Shown here: positions 44,778 through 63,573 of the stretch, piece after piece
Position numbering within the stretch: the stretch's first letter is position 1
Layout of the letters: each line of letters starts with the position of its first letter
Source of the DNA: Owenia fusiformis
Lineage: Eukaryota > Annelida > Polychaeta > Sabellida > Oweniidae
Reading direction: 5' to 3'
NCBI GenBank assembly: GCA_903813345.2
Contig: CAIIXF020000001.1
Coordinates: forward strand, 39,029,366-39,093,365
Length of the DNA: 64,000 bases
Made by a program: the position numbers and the translations under genes
Notes under the pieces: generated by a model
What the model was told of the DNA's origin: nothing
The model's database searches: none
Seen by the model: the letters and a program-made list of their open reading frames with translations, nothing else

Positions 44778-45245
44778 GGTAGAAAGCAACTTACTTTTTC
44801 ACCCATTGGAATACATGTAAAATTGGCAAAGTTCAAATCATAATTTCTCAAATCCCAGCCCATCGAATCCTCACATACATTCACATCATGTAGTCCTATT
44901 CAAAAACTTCCCGTTCGGTTATATGGTGAAAAAAATATCCCACGAACGAAAAAAGATTTTGCTACATTTATAAGCGAGCATTGATTTCTGGGCCTGTAAA
45001 AAGCACGTAGGACGTGATTACCCCATTGATTTACTGAGACCGCCAAAAATATAATTCAATTTTTTGGTTCAAAATAATAATCTGTCAGCGGTCCCTGACA
45101 CTCCTACTAGCTATCACCAAACATTAATTGCCAATACATGTACACATATACGTGCCATACATCTACAAAGTAGCGAACTAGTGTATTAAGTACTACTTTT
45201 CCTATACGATGAGCAAAACAAATCGCACGTAAGTTGTATTGACCC
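44778..45245 (+). repeat. 468-bp direct repeat, copy 2
   Basis: Second copy of the repeat at 43433-43900, lying 736 bases upstream of the RNF113 start codon. The near identity points to a recent duplication or to gene conversion. It has no open frame of note. Confidence 0.9.
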
Positions 45246-45980
45246 ACTACAAACTGCATGCAACAACGGAATAAAAATATTTATCATCAAATTACATCAT
45301 AGAGTTACGTTGAAAACCAACAAATAACTGAGCAGTAGACCAAAGAAGAAGCGTCGCTATTATCTAGGTCACTCTGTTCAGTGGTCCGAAAGCAAATCTA
45401 TAGTACTCGTTTCCGAATTTTGTTGTTCATTGTACAATCTTTTATTAATTAAACTCGGTATACAGACTATTAAAGCAATGACAAAGAAGAATACTTCCGA
45501 TGTTGTTATTGTTTTATTTAGCGTGCGGGTGTAAAAACAAAATTGCGTAATTAATCTAGTTTGATTTAGAACTTTCGGGTCACGCAAATAGCTACGCGAA
45601 ATGCATAGTGAGAAAATATAAACCAATCAAATTTTGTCCTTTTTGAGTGCTTTTTCAGTACATATTTGCGAACGTTCTGATTCAAAGAGCGAATCGCGAA
45701 AGGGAGAATTAGATTTGTACAACTACAACAGGTCTCAGATACCAAAATTACCAGCTATAAGTTAGGCTACATAGTTCTCTGTGCTAAATTAGTCCAAATA
45801 TGCCCCTAATACACTGTAGGCCTTTTCCATAAGTTCTTAAGCTTAAACATAACTTAGAGAGGATAGATAATCATCTAGATAGAAAATATATTTAGGAGTT
45901 TACCTTTCCCAGACTTTTCAAACCGGATATGACCTATATTTTCTTAACCAATCAAATTTATTGTTACATAGAAAACCAAT

Positions 45981-51828
<5,848 letters not shown>

Positions 51829-53160
51829 CTGGTATACAGTGAAACATTCTCAGTTAATCCATCCCTTCACAGTTGACCACAGACTGTAGTATTACAATGA
51901 TTAAGGGCACTTGGTATATCATTGTTACAGCATCATTGAGGAACCATTGCTACTTGTAGTTTGTGTTGTCATATCCTGTTACAATCTGACATGCATTCAA
52001 TTTGAGCATGTTTTCACATACAAAGTCAGTCTGCTGAGGGGTTTCCCCAGAATTGATACAGAGCACTCAGATATGCATTCAGATGTTTGAAGGTGTGCAC
52101 ACTACACACTTTCATATTAGAAAACAATCCAGATGGTTCAAAAATGTCTACCTGGTGTAGAATATTTGACTAGCCAAGATATTATGCAGTATAAACTCTA
52201 ATTATGGAAAAGACCTTCTCATTTATGATAAAATCTTAAATTTTATGTTATATGTATGAAATATTGCTATACACATACAGAATATAATTGTAAAAGATTG
52301 GTAGCAGAAAAACTAACTTTTCTGTTTAGGCATTTTTGGGTCACCCTTTATTAGGGATCACTACTTACAAGTCATGAAAGACCAGATTATGGATCTACAC
52401 TCTGAGAGCTTTCACTCCACATCTTGCATGGATTCACTCTAGTATCACTTCACATCTTGAGTGGATTCAGTCTAGTAGTGCACAACCTTAACTGGCCCAT
52501 GTCAATCAAGTGCTTCAATAGGCTGAAGGATTTTATATGTTGGCCATTGAAATGTTATCACTAAGGAGGTTAAGCTTGCATATAAATCGTTCAGCTTTAG
52601 TGTTTATGCTTAGAAAAGGAGTGAGAATGGAAATGCTTTTTCTATTGTTTCCTGAATATACTATGTTATAGTTATGTTACGAGATTTTTTCAAAGAAATA
52701 TATCTGCATGAGGCTACACTGCAGCATGCATGCGTCACATTCCTATATCAACTTTCTACACTTAAATCTTTCTGTTAACATTGTGAAAACAGTGGAAGCG
52801 TTAACCTCTCTATTGAATTCCATTTTTCACTAACCTTGTACCCGGCTACCAGATTAACCTACAATTTTATTGACAACTCATTTGAATATAAATGGAATAG
52901 TGGCAGGTACTATTCATATTTAAATGAGTTACCAATAAAATAATAGGTCAATCCAGTAGCTGACAGGCGTTAGTTGCATTCGCGAATACAAGCTGAGAAA
53001 AAGTACAACTACATGTACATGAGTAGAACTCTTGGAGATGCCAGTTGCTTCATGTCAGGTCTTCCTGATAAAATAGAAGGGATGAAAGAGAATAATTCTT
53101 TTGTATTGAATGATTTTAATTTTGTATCTTAAAATAAACAATTTAAACACAATTTGAACA
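51829..53160 (+). other. probable RNF113 3' untranslated region
   Basis: Non-coding sequence after the RNF113 stop. AATAAA at 53133-53138 is a candidate polyadenylation signal about 1.3 kb downstream. It contains a strong hairpin (52845-52965). The end is inferred only. Confidence 0.4.
52845..52965. repeat. long hairpin downstream of RNF113
   Basis: CTACCAGATTAACCTACAAT pairs with the segment ending GGTCAATCCAGTAG, through CAACTCATTTGAATA and its partner, with a loop near ATAGTGGCAGGTACTAT. If transcribed in the RNF113 3' UTR it would form a stem of about 50 bp. Confidence 0.7.
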
Positions 53161-54009
53161 AGTTTTTATATTAGTTTACTATATTTATTTGTACAATACT
53201 TATACATTGCATCTAAATAAAAACATCAATAGTTGAAATCCCCAAATATGTGACATATATTATAACACAAATAAAATATTTAAGAATCCCTTTCAATACA
53301 CTATTATAGTAGGTAGTACTAACATAGTGTATCAAGTATATATAACATAAACATTTAAATAAATGTATACCAAAATATAATAACATACCGGTATGTGTAT
53401 TACTATACTCTCTTTGAAGAGTCTTGATTTCGTGAAGTTGCCTGTTTGTTGAAATACTCGTATTTATCATTTGAGCAAGAGTTAACTATATGATCTTGTA
53501 TCAAGTTTGTTATTTCCAAAATGATTATATTTCCCTACCCATGTTAGTGGGGTATGCAAACATGCTTGATGCTAGATTTCAAGATATTACACATTTTGTC
53601 ATTTTGACTTGCTTAGAGTATACTTTGTTCTAGTTTTAAGTGTAGTTGATATTTTCCCATCTTTAAGTGTTACATACAATTTTTGCTGTTACTTTGAACT
53701 GGAATGTTCTTAATCATAATGTTCAAGGTACCATACAGTAATACAGTTAACTATGCTACCATTTTCAGTTTGTGAGGTACATTTAGAGTATGGTATCCTA
53801 TAATACCATTTGAGTATGATACTGTACAGTACCATTGTGGATTACCTGAATATCATTTTGCTCTTCCTAATTTTATTCTTGTGTATTATGTGTTTTGTAA
53901 ATAATGTTGAGCTATAAATGGCAGTGATTGCTTTTTAAGTGATCCAAGACTGTACTTAGAGTACTAAAGAATGGCACATATATTCTTCTATATTCCTAAC
54001 TAACTAATT

Positions 54010-54420
54010 ATCTACAGAGTAGAGATATAGAGAAGCCGTTTGTTTGTCCATCTGTCTGTTTGGATGTCTGTTCAGCAATAACTCAAATATGGGTTATGGC
54101 TTTGGTGCCTTAAAAAGCATAGAGCCTCTGCCTCAGAATGAATTTCAAATATGGCCGCCATTTTTCGTTAAAAATGTAATTTTTGACGACTGACATACCA
54201 GTTAATAAATTAAGTTTTTATATGTCAAGATGGATTTTAAGATTTTGTCCAAATTTAGAGGCTAGTGTCTCAGGAGAAAAGAACCTCTGTTGGAAACTTA
54301 AAAATCGCCACCACATTTTAGTTAAAAAATAATAATTCAATTTGATGCCTTATAGGCGTAGCACTATGCTCATGAAGGAATTTCCAAAATGGCTGTTTTT
54401 AAAAGTTCAGTCAAATCTAC
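54010..54420 (+). repeat. Helitron-family fragment
   Basis: AGATATAGAGAAGCCGTTTG, TTTGTCCATCTGTCTG, AATAACTCAAATA and AATATGGCCGCCATTTTTCG match the body of the Helitron-like elements, but the ATCCC head and the CTAG end are missing. The rest of 53160-55820 shows no recognisable gene or element. Confidence 0.5.
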
Positions 54421-55821
54421 TCATGCAGTCAATCAGTAAGGCTACTAAAATCACTCATTTCTTAAATCGCTAAGGCGAATTCTACCACTAAGCCCCTTTT
54501 TCAAAAACCAGTTACTTACTTTAACCTCTAGAATACCAACCAGGGTAAAAAGGGTTTGAAACCAGAGAATTTTTCATTTTTTGCCATTTTTTTAACATTA
54601 ACCTCAGTAAATACACAATATCTGATGTTTGATTTCATACGCCTACTAAGCATACAGTCATTACATACATTTCAAAACATAATTTGTGTACATTGGTTAA
54701 AATTGTTAAAGCAGTTTTAGTGAAAAATTCAGTTCCAGATATATCTGTCTCTCTGGGTTCTCATTGTATTTTATGACAGAAATATCCATCATTCTGGTTA
54801 TTCAAAAGGTTAATAAACCAGATTTTTGAAAATAGGCCTACTGACCTAAGATTAATGAATACAGACCTTTCTACTTATTTTGAGAAATGGATGTTAATCA
54901 ATGCAACCATCTCTTTAATGTACATACTTTTATATATTACTCATACTACAGTGTGCCTACAACACTACCAGCACATGTTAACAAATTCTTAAAGGCTCCA
55001 TGTAAAGTTTGAAAATATGTTTTATAATTCATTTATAACTAGGTTAAAAAGAAGAATATATTATGTCTTTAATATTATTGTATCATTGGTCTCTATGAGA
55101 ACTAAAATTTGGAAATGCTTTTTTCTCTAAACCACTTTCATGCATTGTTGAGTTCATTTCTTGCATCAACCAATTTTCTTAATTTAAAAAAAAACATGTG
55201 AGTGAATGCTATGCATTAGTGTGAATTTTAGTTTTTAAATTAATTCACGATTTTTCGAACAAAACATCCTTCAAAATCCACTTTTTGAAAAAAAATCACA
55301 TATCACATTTTGGTATCATTGGGTGAGACTACAATATAAGCCGAAGTGGTTTAAACTTTACATGGGACCTTTAATAACAATATTATATTTAAACATCCTT
55401 GAGCCTCTTAGACACACAGTAACACAATTGATCATAAACTTTTTCATTATTTAATTGAGCATTACAACATATAAATATAAATCAACAGAAACACTACAAT
55501 TTTATTTCATACCGGTATAGAACTGAGCTTTTTACAGTGTAACATTTCATGTACACTATGAGCACAATTTGAGCGTATTTATACAGAATCCCATGGGAAG
55601 GATGAATCGATCATTCAACTATATGCATTGTCCAAAAAATATGGATACATTGGATATGTATCTCAAACTTCGATGGATTTTGGGTTGATAATACCCGTGA
55701 GGTGAGGTATAAGCTGTATCTGAGGTGTAAGAAGACTTGGTATTAGATTGTGATTTCAACATCTTCATGAATCATTGGAGAAGGGTGGGATAAATAAATC
55801 ACATGTATACATATACATATA

Positions 55822-56257
55822 CAGGGTGTCAAATAAATATGTTCTCCCCCTTAATTTTAAAAGTATGAACTTTTGAGCAGGTGCATTTAGTTATCAACTA
55901 GTTATCTGCAACTTTTTGTGACATTAGTCTATGGAGTCTAATTCTATGTTCTCAAGAGCAATTCAGTTATCATGCAGACAAAAAAGTTATGCAACACAGG
56001 CCCGTAGCCAAGGGGTGGGGGTTCGCAGTGTTCGTTGGTAGTCTCCTCTGGCTGAAAATTCTTTCAAAATCATGCAGTTTTTCAACATTTTGAGCACTTC
56101 TCAAGTGATTTTAGCCATATTTGGGCCAAAATTGTAAAATGTGAGCCCCCCCCTGGAAATTTTTGAAAACTGAAGCCCCCCTTGGCAAATCCTTGCTACG
56201 GGCCTGCAACATTATGTGGATGTTAAAGCTAAGGGGGGATATTTATTTGACACCCTG
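55822..56257. mobile_element. mariner-like MITE carrying a nested hAT-like MITE
   Basis: It starts CAGGGTGTCAAATAAATATG after TA and ends ATATTTATTTGACACCCTG. TA is not preserved on the right (CA). The inserted hAT-like MITE at 55997-56206 accounts for about half of the length. No transposase frame remains. Confidence 0.75.
55997..56206. mobile_element. hAT-like MITE, copy C, nested
   Basis: It starts CAGGCCCGTAGCC and ends GCTACGGGCCTG, with a perfect 5-bp duplication CAACA on both sides (55992-55996, 56207-56211). It is in the opposite orientation to copy A: inner sequences such as AATTTTTGAAAACTGAAG and CAAATCCTTG match copy A in reverse. Confidence 0.8.
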
Positions 56258-59200
56258 CATATAGTTCATTCCATATAGTTCATTCCATATAGTTTTACAC
56301 TTGTTCATAACACACATATATACATCACACACATATATACATAATCCAGCATGGACACCAACTATGACAGAATGAGCCGATTTTCTTCTATTACTGGCCA
56401 TATTTAGGACTATATTTTTATTATAAGGAATCATCTCATAAGACCGACGTCTGAATGTTAAATCCATTTTCATTTGTTCATTTCTACTTCATTATACTGA
56501 TTTAAAATTGAAAATAGTTTACATCTAAGTTATATATGACTTCTTTGAAACCAATTCATGTTTTACAAATAGAGTTGTAGTCCTACACGGATCTTATGAG
56601 ATATTCCCTAAACATAAAGCAATGAGACTACTGGCATAATATACCCATACATGGTATAGATACATTTTCAGTGAATGAACACCACATTTGTTATTTATTA
56701 TATATGGTATGGTTCAAATGTTGAACAAAAATCTTGGATTGAATATAGCATAAGTTTAACTCTTGATTTAAAAATAATTAATCCATAATTTAAACCAAAT
56801 CAATTTTATAGTGAATATTTAAGATCAACTTGTCGTGTTATTTCAATTATGGCATTTCCATGACAACTTCCCTTCTTTTTCAATCAGAAAATGTAATAGT
56901 CTGAACTATGAGGTAGTTTTGAGTAATAATGCAAATTTTAGGAATCAATCATGAAGAAGATGTGTGGATTGATATTTATACTGTATTAGCAAATTATCTA
57001 ACATTTTATGTCACGTGGTATTTGGCATTACGAGTAATTTTGAAATGATGATGACTGCATGGAAAATACCTTCTTGGTCAATTTTTCCAGTTCATAATAT
57101 GTAATGTTTTTCTTTTCAAAACAGGTAATATATTCTAAATACGTATGGAACCAATTTAGTAATCCCGAACCAAATGTTGTCACTCTAGTTGTAACAAAAT
57201 CTGGGAAAAAATCTGTTCTTTGGAATGTGTGAAATTGGCAAGACGTGAATGTGACAAACAGTGTTCATTTCATTTAAAGATGGGCATGCGGTATAAATGG
57301 GAGGCAGTTTAATGGAACAGCCAAAATAAAAGAATTTTTGATAATTACACAAAGCTGGTCAATTTTCTCAAATTTCATATTGATTGAAAAAATGTATTGC
57401 TTCCAATTTTGCCATGCGTATCCTTCAATGTTTTGGGGGTCATATTATACTGTTAGATTTCAACTTAATTTATTTGGTTAGGTTGTATTAGGGCATTTAA
57501 AAATAAATAATTTGGATGTAACCTGATAATTTAATGGAAGTTGCTGGCAAGTGTGAAATCCCCTTATAAGGTTTTACATTTTAAAATCAATTTCTAACTT
57601 AGTCTTATGACTATCAAATTCATTCAAACTAAAAAAACACATTCTAGACAGATTCCCTACATTGCATAAAATCCTGTGAAAATTGTCGACCCAATTTGGA
57701 ATTCTTTAAGAATAATGTGGTAGCTTTATGGAATGCAACTGTGTATGTACTGTAATATAATAATATTACAGTGTTCTATTCTTGTTATTCTTCCATTGTA
57801 GGTCTAAGTTTACTTTCCATCAGTAAATCCCTATTCTTCAATTATTAAGGCAAATAGCTGTATAATATGGTAGATAGTCACCTAATTTGCTCTTTGGGTG
57901 AATATGTTTAAATTAAATGTGACTATATCATCTTAGAATCTAACTATATACAGTTTCATATTATGTATATTGTATATACTATCTCTAGTCTTCATCCCTC
58001 TCTGTCACATAGGTTTCCATGACAACAAAACTAATACAACTCATATTAATCTCACGTAGTAAAAGTATCTAAAAGCACATAACCTTACATTTCTTCAAAA
58101 GCAAATGTGTTCAAATTCCACTGTACATTGTCCATTAGGTATCACCAATACAATAATTTTTGATTCGAACCATATCTCAATGTTAACACTTCGATATACG
58201 TAAATGTGTATTAATCGCTCTAAAACCACAAAATTAGTGCAACTATTAAACACATTGCTTATTACTAAAATGGTTACATTCACTTTCCTTGAGTTAGCTC
58301 TTCAAAAGTTTTTTTTAATTTTCGCTCAAGTTTTGTTGTGTCAATTTAGTATGGTAAGAATAAGATGTAAAAGTTCATTTGAAAAAACAATTATCAATCA
58401 TATTTAAAATAAGTGATCAACATGAATGATGAATTAAGGTGATTTCTAACGATCATACCAGTGCGTCAAGCAAACGTGTGACATCTATTGTCCACTGAAT
58501 ATATTATACACATACTGTCATACAAAAAACACTTGACCAGTCCACCACCCAAAGAACACATGTACTTCTAAATTCAATTGATTATATACATCTAGTTAAT
58601 CAGACATCTTAGTTTTTCATAACACCTTATTTAACACGACACTCAGTTTTCTGTGACATTTCAGTTTGATAATCCCCATGTGGCAATTGTGTGAATGCAA
58701 TCTCAGTTTTCACCCAGTTTTATCCAATTATATTGATACACTATCTTAACAATGATGCCCAATTTTCTAAGACATTTCAGTTTAATTGTACCCATGTATT
58801 CATAACATAAATGTATTTTTACATGGGGAGAGAGCCATATTATAATTCTAGCATTAACATAATACATTGGCAAGAAATCTAGACAAGAGTAGGAAAAATA
58901 ATGGTTTGAAAATGTTTAATTTTTGTTTCGTATTTTTTTCAATGATTTTCAAATTATGCATGTTCGATCTTGAAAAAATAAAATTGAAGTTTACCAACTT
59001 AAGTTATGCTTACTTCTCTGCCATTTCCGAATCATACTTTTCCTAATCAAGCTGGGATTTATTATGGTGATTCCAGATTTAGTTTTTCCCCTACATTTCT
59101 TTGTTAGAAAATATGACATCAAGACACTTTTACAGATATCATTTAAATCTTAGTTTCTGATGGACCCCTTATGCTTTGTATTTCTTCAAGAGGTACATAC

Positions 59201-59290
59201 TCATTGGAGATGCCATTCACCAATTCATTACCATTAGAGTTATTTGCATTCCCAGCAAATCCTGGTGACCGACTAGATATTCGTAATCCT
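56258..59290. other. intergenic, nothing recognised
   Basis: AT-rich. The first few hundred bases left of 59291 are probably the 3' UTR of the minus-strand receptor gene; TTTATT at 59058 (AATAAA on the minus strand) is a possible polyadenylation signal. No repeat family or coding segment was seen in the rest. Confidence 0.5.
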
Positions 59291-62200
59291 TCATTCCTTG
59301 GATATATCTTCAGTATTTCCATAACTGCTCCCAGAATCTATATCAGTTATTTCATATTTGTTCGAATTACTCATATTTTCTGGTTTGAAAGCAACTACAT
59401 TATCAAGCATTTCTTTGTCAATTGGAGTGTGTTGAGCCTTTTTTCTGACGTTTCCTGTGGAATGCATATCCAGAGCAGTGTTTATATGAGCAATGCTATC
59501 GGGTGGAACATCAACATTCTTAACAATGCCAATATCATTGTTTATATCATCTTCATCATTAACGAAGTCATGACCATCAGGGTGGACATCTTGACACCCA
59601 CTATCATAATAATTATCTTCATGCTTTAGGTTGGTACTAAAATCTTGGTCAAGTTCTGAGTTGTTACTGTTTCTTTTTAACCCATGAGAATGTGCGGTAT
59701 GTGAGTCTTCTGAATCATCACGCAAACTGGGAGCTGCTGATTCTTGCGGACAAGAGGTTGAAATCTCGGAAAGATCACTGTTTCTATATGGTTCTTTTGT
59801 TGATTGTCCTGCATCCATTCCCACAGGAGTGTAACTATCTAAATAATATGGTGTCCCACTTGAGGGAATTGTACCAAATCCACTACTTGTATTATCCTCC
59901 AAAGAGACATTTTCAGTTTTTACACTTTCATTAGAACCCAGGCATTCCAATGTCTTCAATTGTTTATCATCCTTGTTGTGCATTTTTGTCCCAGGAATGT
60001 GTTTGGGTATGTACATCTCTGATTGAAATGGCGATTGCATCGTTGCATGCACTTGATTAACAATGTTAATGTCATCTACATAGCCATCTTCATTGACACA
60101 TATACATGGGGCATGAAGATGCTGATATAACCCCAAGGTGCCATTACTCTCAACTGGGGTATTACCATTAGGCTGAGACTCACATTGAGTGCCACCAGGT
60201 TCTGATTCAACATCAGATTGTGCTTTTAATACTACAGAAGCCTCTTCTGCAGCACCTACTTCACTAGGACTAGGAATCACTTCAACAAGTTCAATTGCAC
60301 TTTCCCCTAAGTCTGTCTCTCCAGTTGCCCCTGTTGTGTTTGTTCCGGCCAAGTATAATGTGTCAGGGACTAGGAGGGGAGCAATCTGAAGGGCAGAACA
60401 TAAACAGAGATTTAACAGAGCTACCTAGTAAGTATTCAAAAATGAATTTCAAATATTACAATAGATTGATGTCCTGACTGTAAACTATAGCCTGCAAACA
60501 AGATAAATGGTACAAGCAAACAAACTGAAAGATTGCCTAAAAAGATGATGTATTTATTAATTACCTCTGGTCTATTTCCCAAGGTTTGAGGTAGATCCCC
60601 ATAGGGTTTCGCATACCCATGGTCACTTGTACTACTAGCTTGAGAAAGCATCCTTGTATATATCCCTGGCTCACTATCAAACACCTGAAAATTCAGTATG
60701 AAAAGCTCACACCATATTCTCTCTATAGATTAACTGAATGCATATAAATGTAGAATGCTTCTTCCATTCTCCACACATTTTGTGTTGAAAGGTTCACACT
60801 CAACATTGCATTCTCCTGTGTTTTAAAAGGTTGGCACTTACCAGAGTTTTTAAATGTTGGCACTCACCTGTGTGTTAAAATATTGACAATTTCATGTGTA
60901 TTAAAATATTGGGTCTAACCTGTGTGTTAAAAGGCACTGATGAGTCTTGGGGAACAGTAATCTCCTGTCTTTCTGACACCTTCTTGTAAAATATTCTTGA
61001 GTACCTAAATACAAAGAAAATAAAAAATGAAATATAACTAGACACAAAAAACTAGAAAATGACAACACAGAGTAGCAAATCCCAGCAAACAGGCTATTTA
61101 TGAATATGAATGGAAATATGTCCCAATATAATATTTGTTGAAATAATTGTATACATAAGGGTTATGTACAGGGAGGTTTTGAATATGGGGTTTATCCAGA
61201 GGAAAATGTGCATATCTTACGAGGGATAAACCCCATATCCAAACCGACTGTACATAAATGCTTTATCCTATACCCAGTAGAGTTTTCTAATTTTTATAAT
61301 ATTATAGGAATATCCTTATTTGCACATAAAATACCATAAATAAGTAAATTCACAATATACATAATGTCTATAAAATAGATACATTTCATTGTTAAAGTGC
61401 TAAAATGTGTACCTACATACAAATATTGTATATTACTTTGTTTGGAAAACTAAAATGCCATTTGAGTATTAAGTAATACTTTTCATACTTAGAGAGATCT
61501 CAACATTAACAAAAATTTCTACTTTCTCAACTCCTGTCCATGCCCCCTGGGGATCAGGCCGAAAAAATTATTTATGGATATACATGTACCACCAAAATTT
61601 CAAACAGTAATACCCATTACTGGTTGAAAATGAAAAACTTAAATTTTTGTGAAAGATTCCCGCAGTGGTCATCTTGAAAATATTTTTTTTGCATAAAACT
61701 GTTTCCCAATACATGTGTATACATTTCCACTGAATATGAAGAAAATCTGTCCAAAGGTTTTTGAGTTATTTTCTGAAGAGATGGACTGACAGATGGAAGA
61801 CTTCACTATATGCCTATTGAAAATTGTTGGGATAATTAACAAAACTTCGGCACTTGATTGTCCAGAAATCTTTGGAACACCCTGTTAAAAGATACTGTCA
61901 CCTCAGGATATAGATCTACATAAAACATATGACAAATCTAGCTGGTATATGGATTGGTGATTTACCTTATGCATACAGCAAGAAACACAGCTAAAACTAC
62001 TGCTCCTATTACACAACTCACTATCAACAATGTGATGTTCACACCTGTGAATGAAAAATAAAATCATGTGTAAGATGACATGATACCATACGAGTATATG
62101 CTATGTGAAGGTTCATGCCATAATGAAATACCAAATAAATACTAAAGGACCCATACACAGAACAATAGAACATATTTTACAATACCGAAAAACTGTTGAC

Positions 62201-63573
62201 ATGGATTTAGTGTTGTAATACCTGTAGCACATATCTCCAACTGCTCTACAGAACTCCAAGGACCACTTAACAGCTCGCCATGGTCCTCATTTACAGCCTG
62301 GATGCTTACATTGACCGGTTCATTACTGATGTTGTCACAATCAAAGTCTATGATATCTTCGGTCATGTTTGCAACTCTTACTGTGTTAACATTGCTTGAG
62401 CCATCTGCACTTTCTATTCTGATCGTGTACATTGTATGAAGTCCATTGGTAATTAGAGGAGAATCCCATTCTAGCTTAAGTGAGGCATTCTTCAGCGTTT
62501 CCATTTGAAAATTAAGCACCATTCCAGGTTCTATAATCAAAGATAATGATCATTTCAAGGGACAATTAGGACTCAGAGAACAACTATTCAAATCATTCTT
62601 TAACATGCCTATTTTAGAAAGCAACAGAATATTAACATGCACATGAATTTCCAAAATTTTATCATTTTTACATTAGTTTTTAAGTTTTTTACAAATGCCG
62701 ACCCAGAAATAATATACAAAATTTGGCCAATGTTTACAATTTAAAGAAAATTGATTGAATACTTTTGGAACTATGACCAAAAAGAGACTCTCCTTGATAA
62801 TTAAAACAAAACTTCATTAAAATATTAAGAAATGAACAATGCCATGAGAGAAAATGGGGAGTAACTTACCTCCCATATGTGTCAATGCTTGAACCCTGTC
62901 AGAAGGGGGAGAACATGGATTATGACTCTCTAATACACAAGCCTTCACAAGGAATGAGTAGAGTACTTGTCCATGTAGATTGTGAACTGTAGACATTGTC
63001 ATGTTTCCAGATACCTCACAGGAACCATTCAGAACATCTGACTGCAATATAATGCAAAACACAACCTTTCAGTTTTAGAACACTTTTTATTTCTGAAGTC
63101 TAAACAACTATGAACGTCCATTAAGCATTCTTTATTACTCAGCAATGACTGAGAATAGAAGAAAACACCGATCACAAATGTTGGAAATACCTCAGAAACA
63201 ATTTCACAGGGTCGAAGTGTTCATGATGTGATAAAATATCAGCAAAATGTTATGGCAAATGTAATTCAATAATAACAAGGCATAAATATGCAAAATGCCA
63301 CCACCTGCCATTTGTTACAGAAATAAATCAACAAAAACACCAAACTGCCAAATACCAAACACAAACCACTGTACACCATCCACAAAAAATTTGGAGACTA
63401 TAACAATATGTTGGTGACATAAAAATAATATTTTACATATCAGTTACTTACCATGTATTCCACAATGTAATGTGTTATGTTACCATTAGTGGTAGGGCTT
63501 GGGTTCCAGCCAAGACTCACAGATGATGCTGTTACATTTCTGATATAAAGCCCTGTAGGAGATGAGCTTGGCG
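59291..63573 (-). CDS. single-pass receptor with FN3 domains, possible class I cytokine receptor (Domeless/gp130-like), 5' end missing
   Basis: Exons on the minus strand: 63573-63452, 63041-62879, 62530-62222, 62044-61966, 61004-60920, 60684-60565 and 60385-59291. All are GT-AG and in phase, giving 656 residues in the window. The first two exons form one fibronectin III domain (VSLGWNPSPTTNGNITHYIV), and 62530-62222 forms a second, ending with GPWSSVEQLEICATG. A transmembrane helix follows (LLIVSCVIGAVVLAVFLAV), then a basic stop (CIRYSRIFYKK). The cytoplasmic tail is about 460 residues, acidic, Ser/Thr-rich, with no kinase or phosphatase domain. It has a proline pair close to the membrane (ITVPQDSSVPF), which could be a Box 1, and tyrosines in GIYTRM, GYAKPYGDLP, NYYDSG and KYEITD that could recruit SH2 proteins. 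The FN3 plus helix plus catalysis-free tail plan fits a JAK/STAT-type receptor, but no true WSXWS motif is visible. Other FN3 receptors remain possible. Confidence 0.6.
61052..61833 (-). mobile_element. non-autonomous Helitron-like element, copy 4, minus orientation
   Basis: On the minus strand it starts ATCCCAACAATTTTC and ends GGGATTTGCTACTCTG, TGTTGTCATTTT and CTAG (61055-61052). TT flanks both ends. It lies in an intron of the FN3 receptor gene between the transmembrane exon and the next cytoplasmic exon. The 3' hairpin is imperfect. Confidence 0.65.

Larger units (their letters stand above)
41399..45980. other. divergent ORC4/RNF113 intergenic interval
   Basis: The two genes point away from each other, so both promoters should lie here. 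I see no convincing TATA or initiator motif. The ORC4 start exon is preceded by a splice acceptor (ATATTGCAG just upstream of the ATG), so at least one 5' untranslated ORC4 exon must lie further right. A foldback and a 468-bp duplication occupy the interval. Confidence 0.6.

Noticed and set aside
43433-45245. LTR retrotransposon
   Set aside because: The direct repeats lack TG...CA ends and a clear target duplication, and the interior of 877 bases has no gag/pol, primer site or polypurine tract that I can see.
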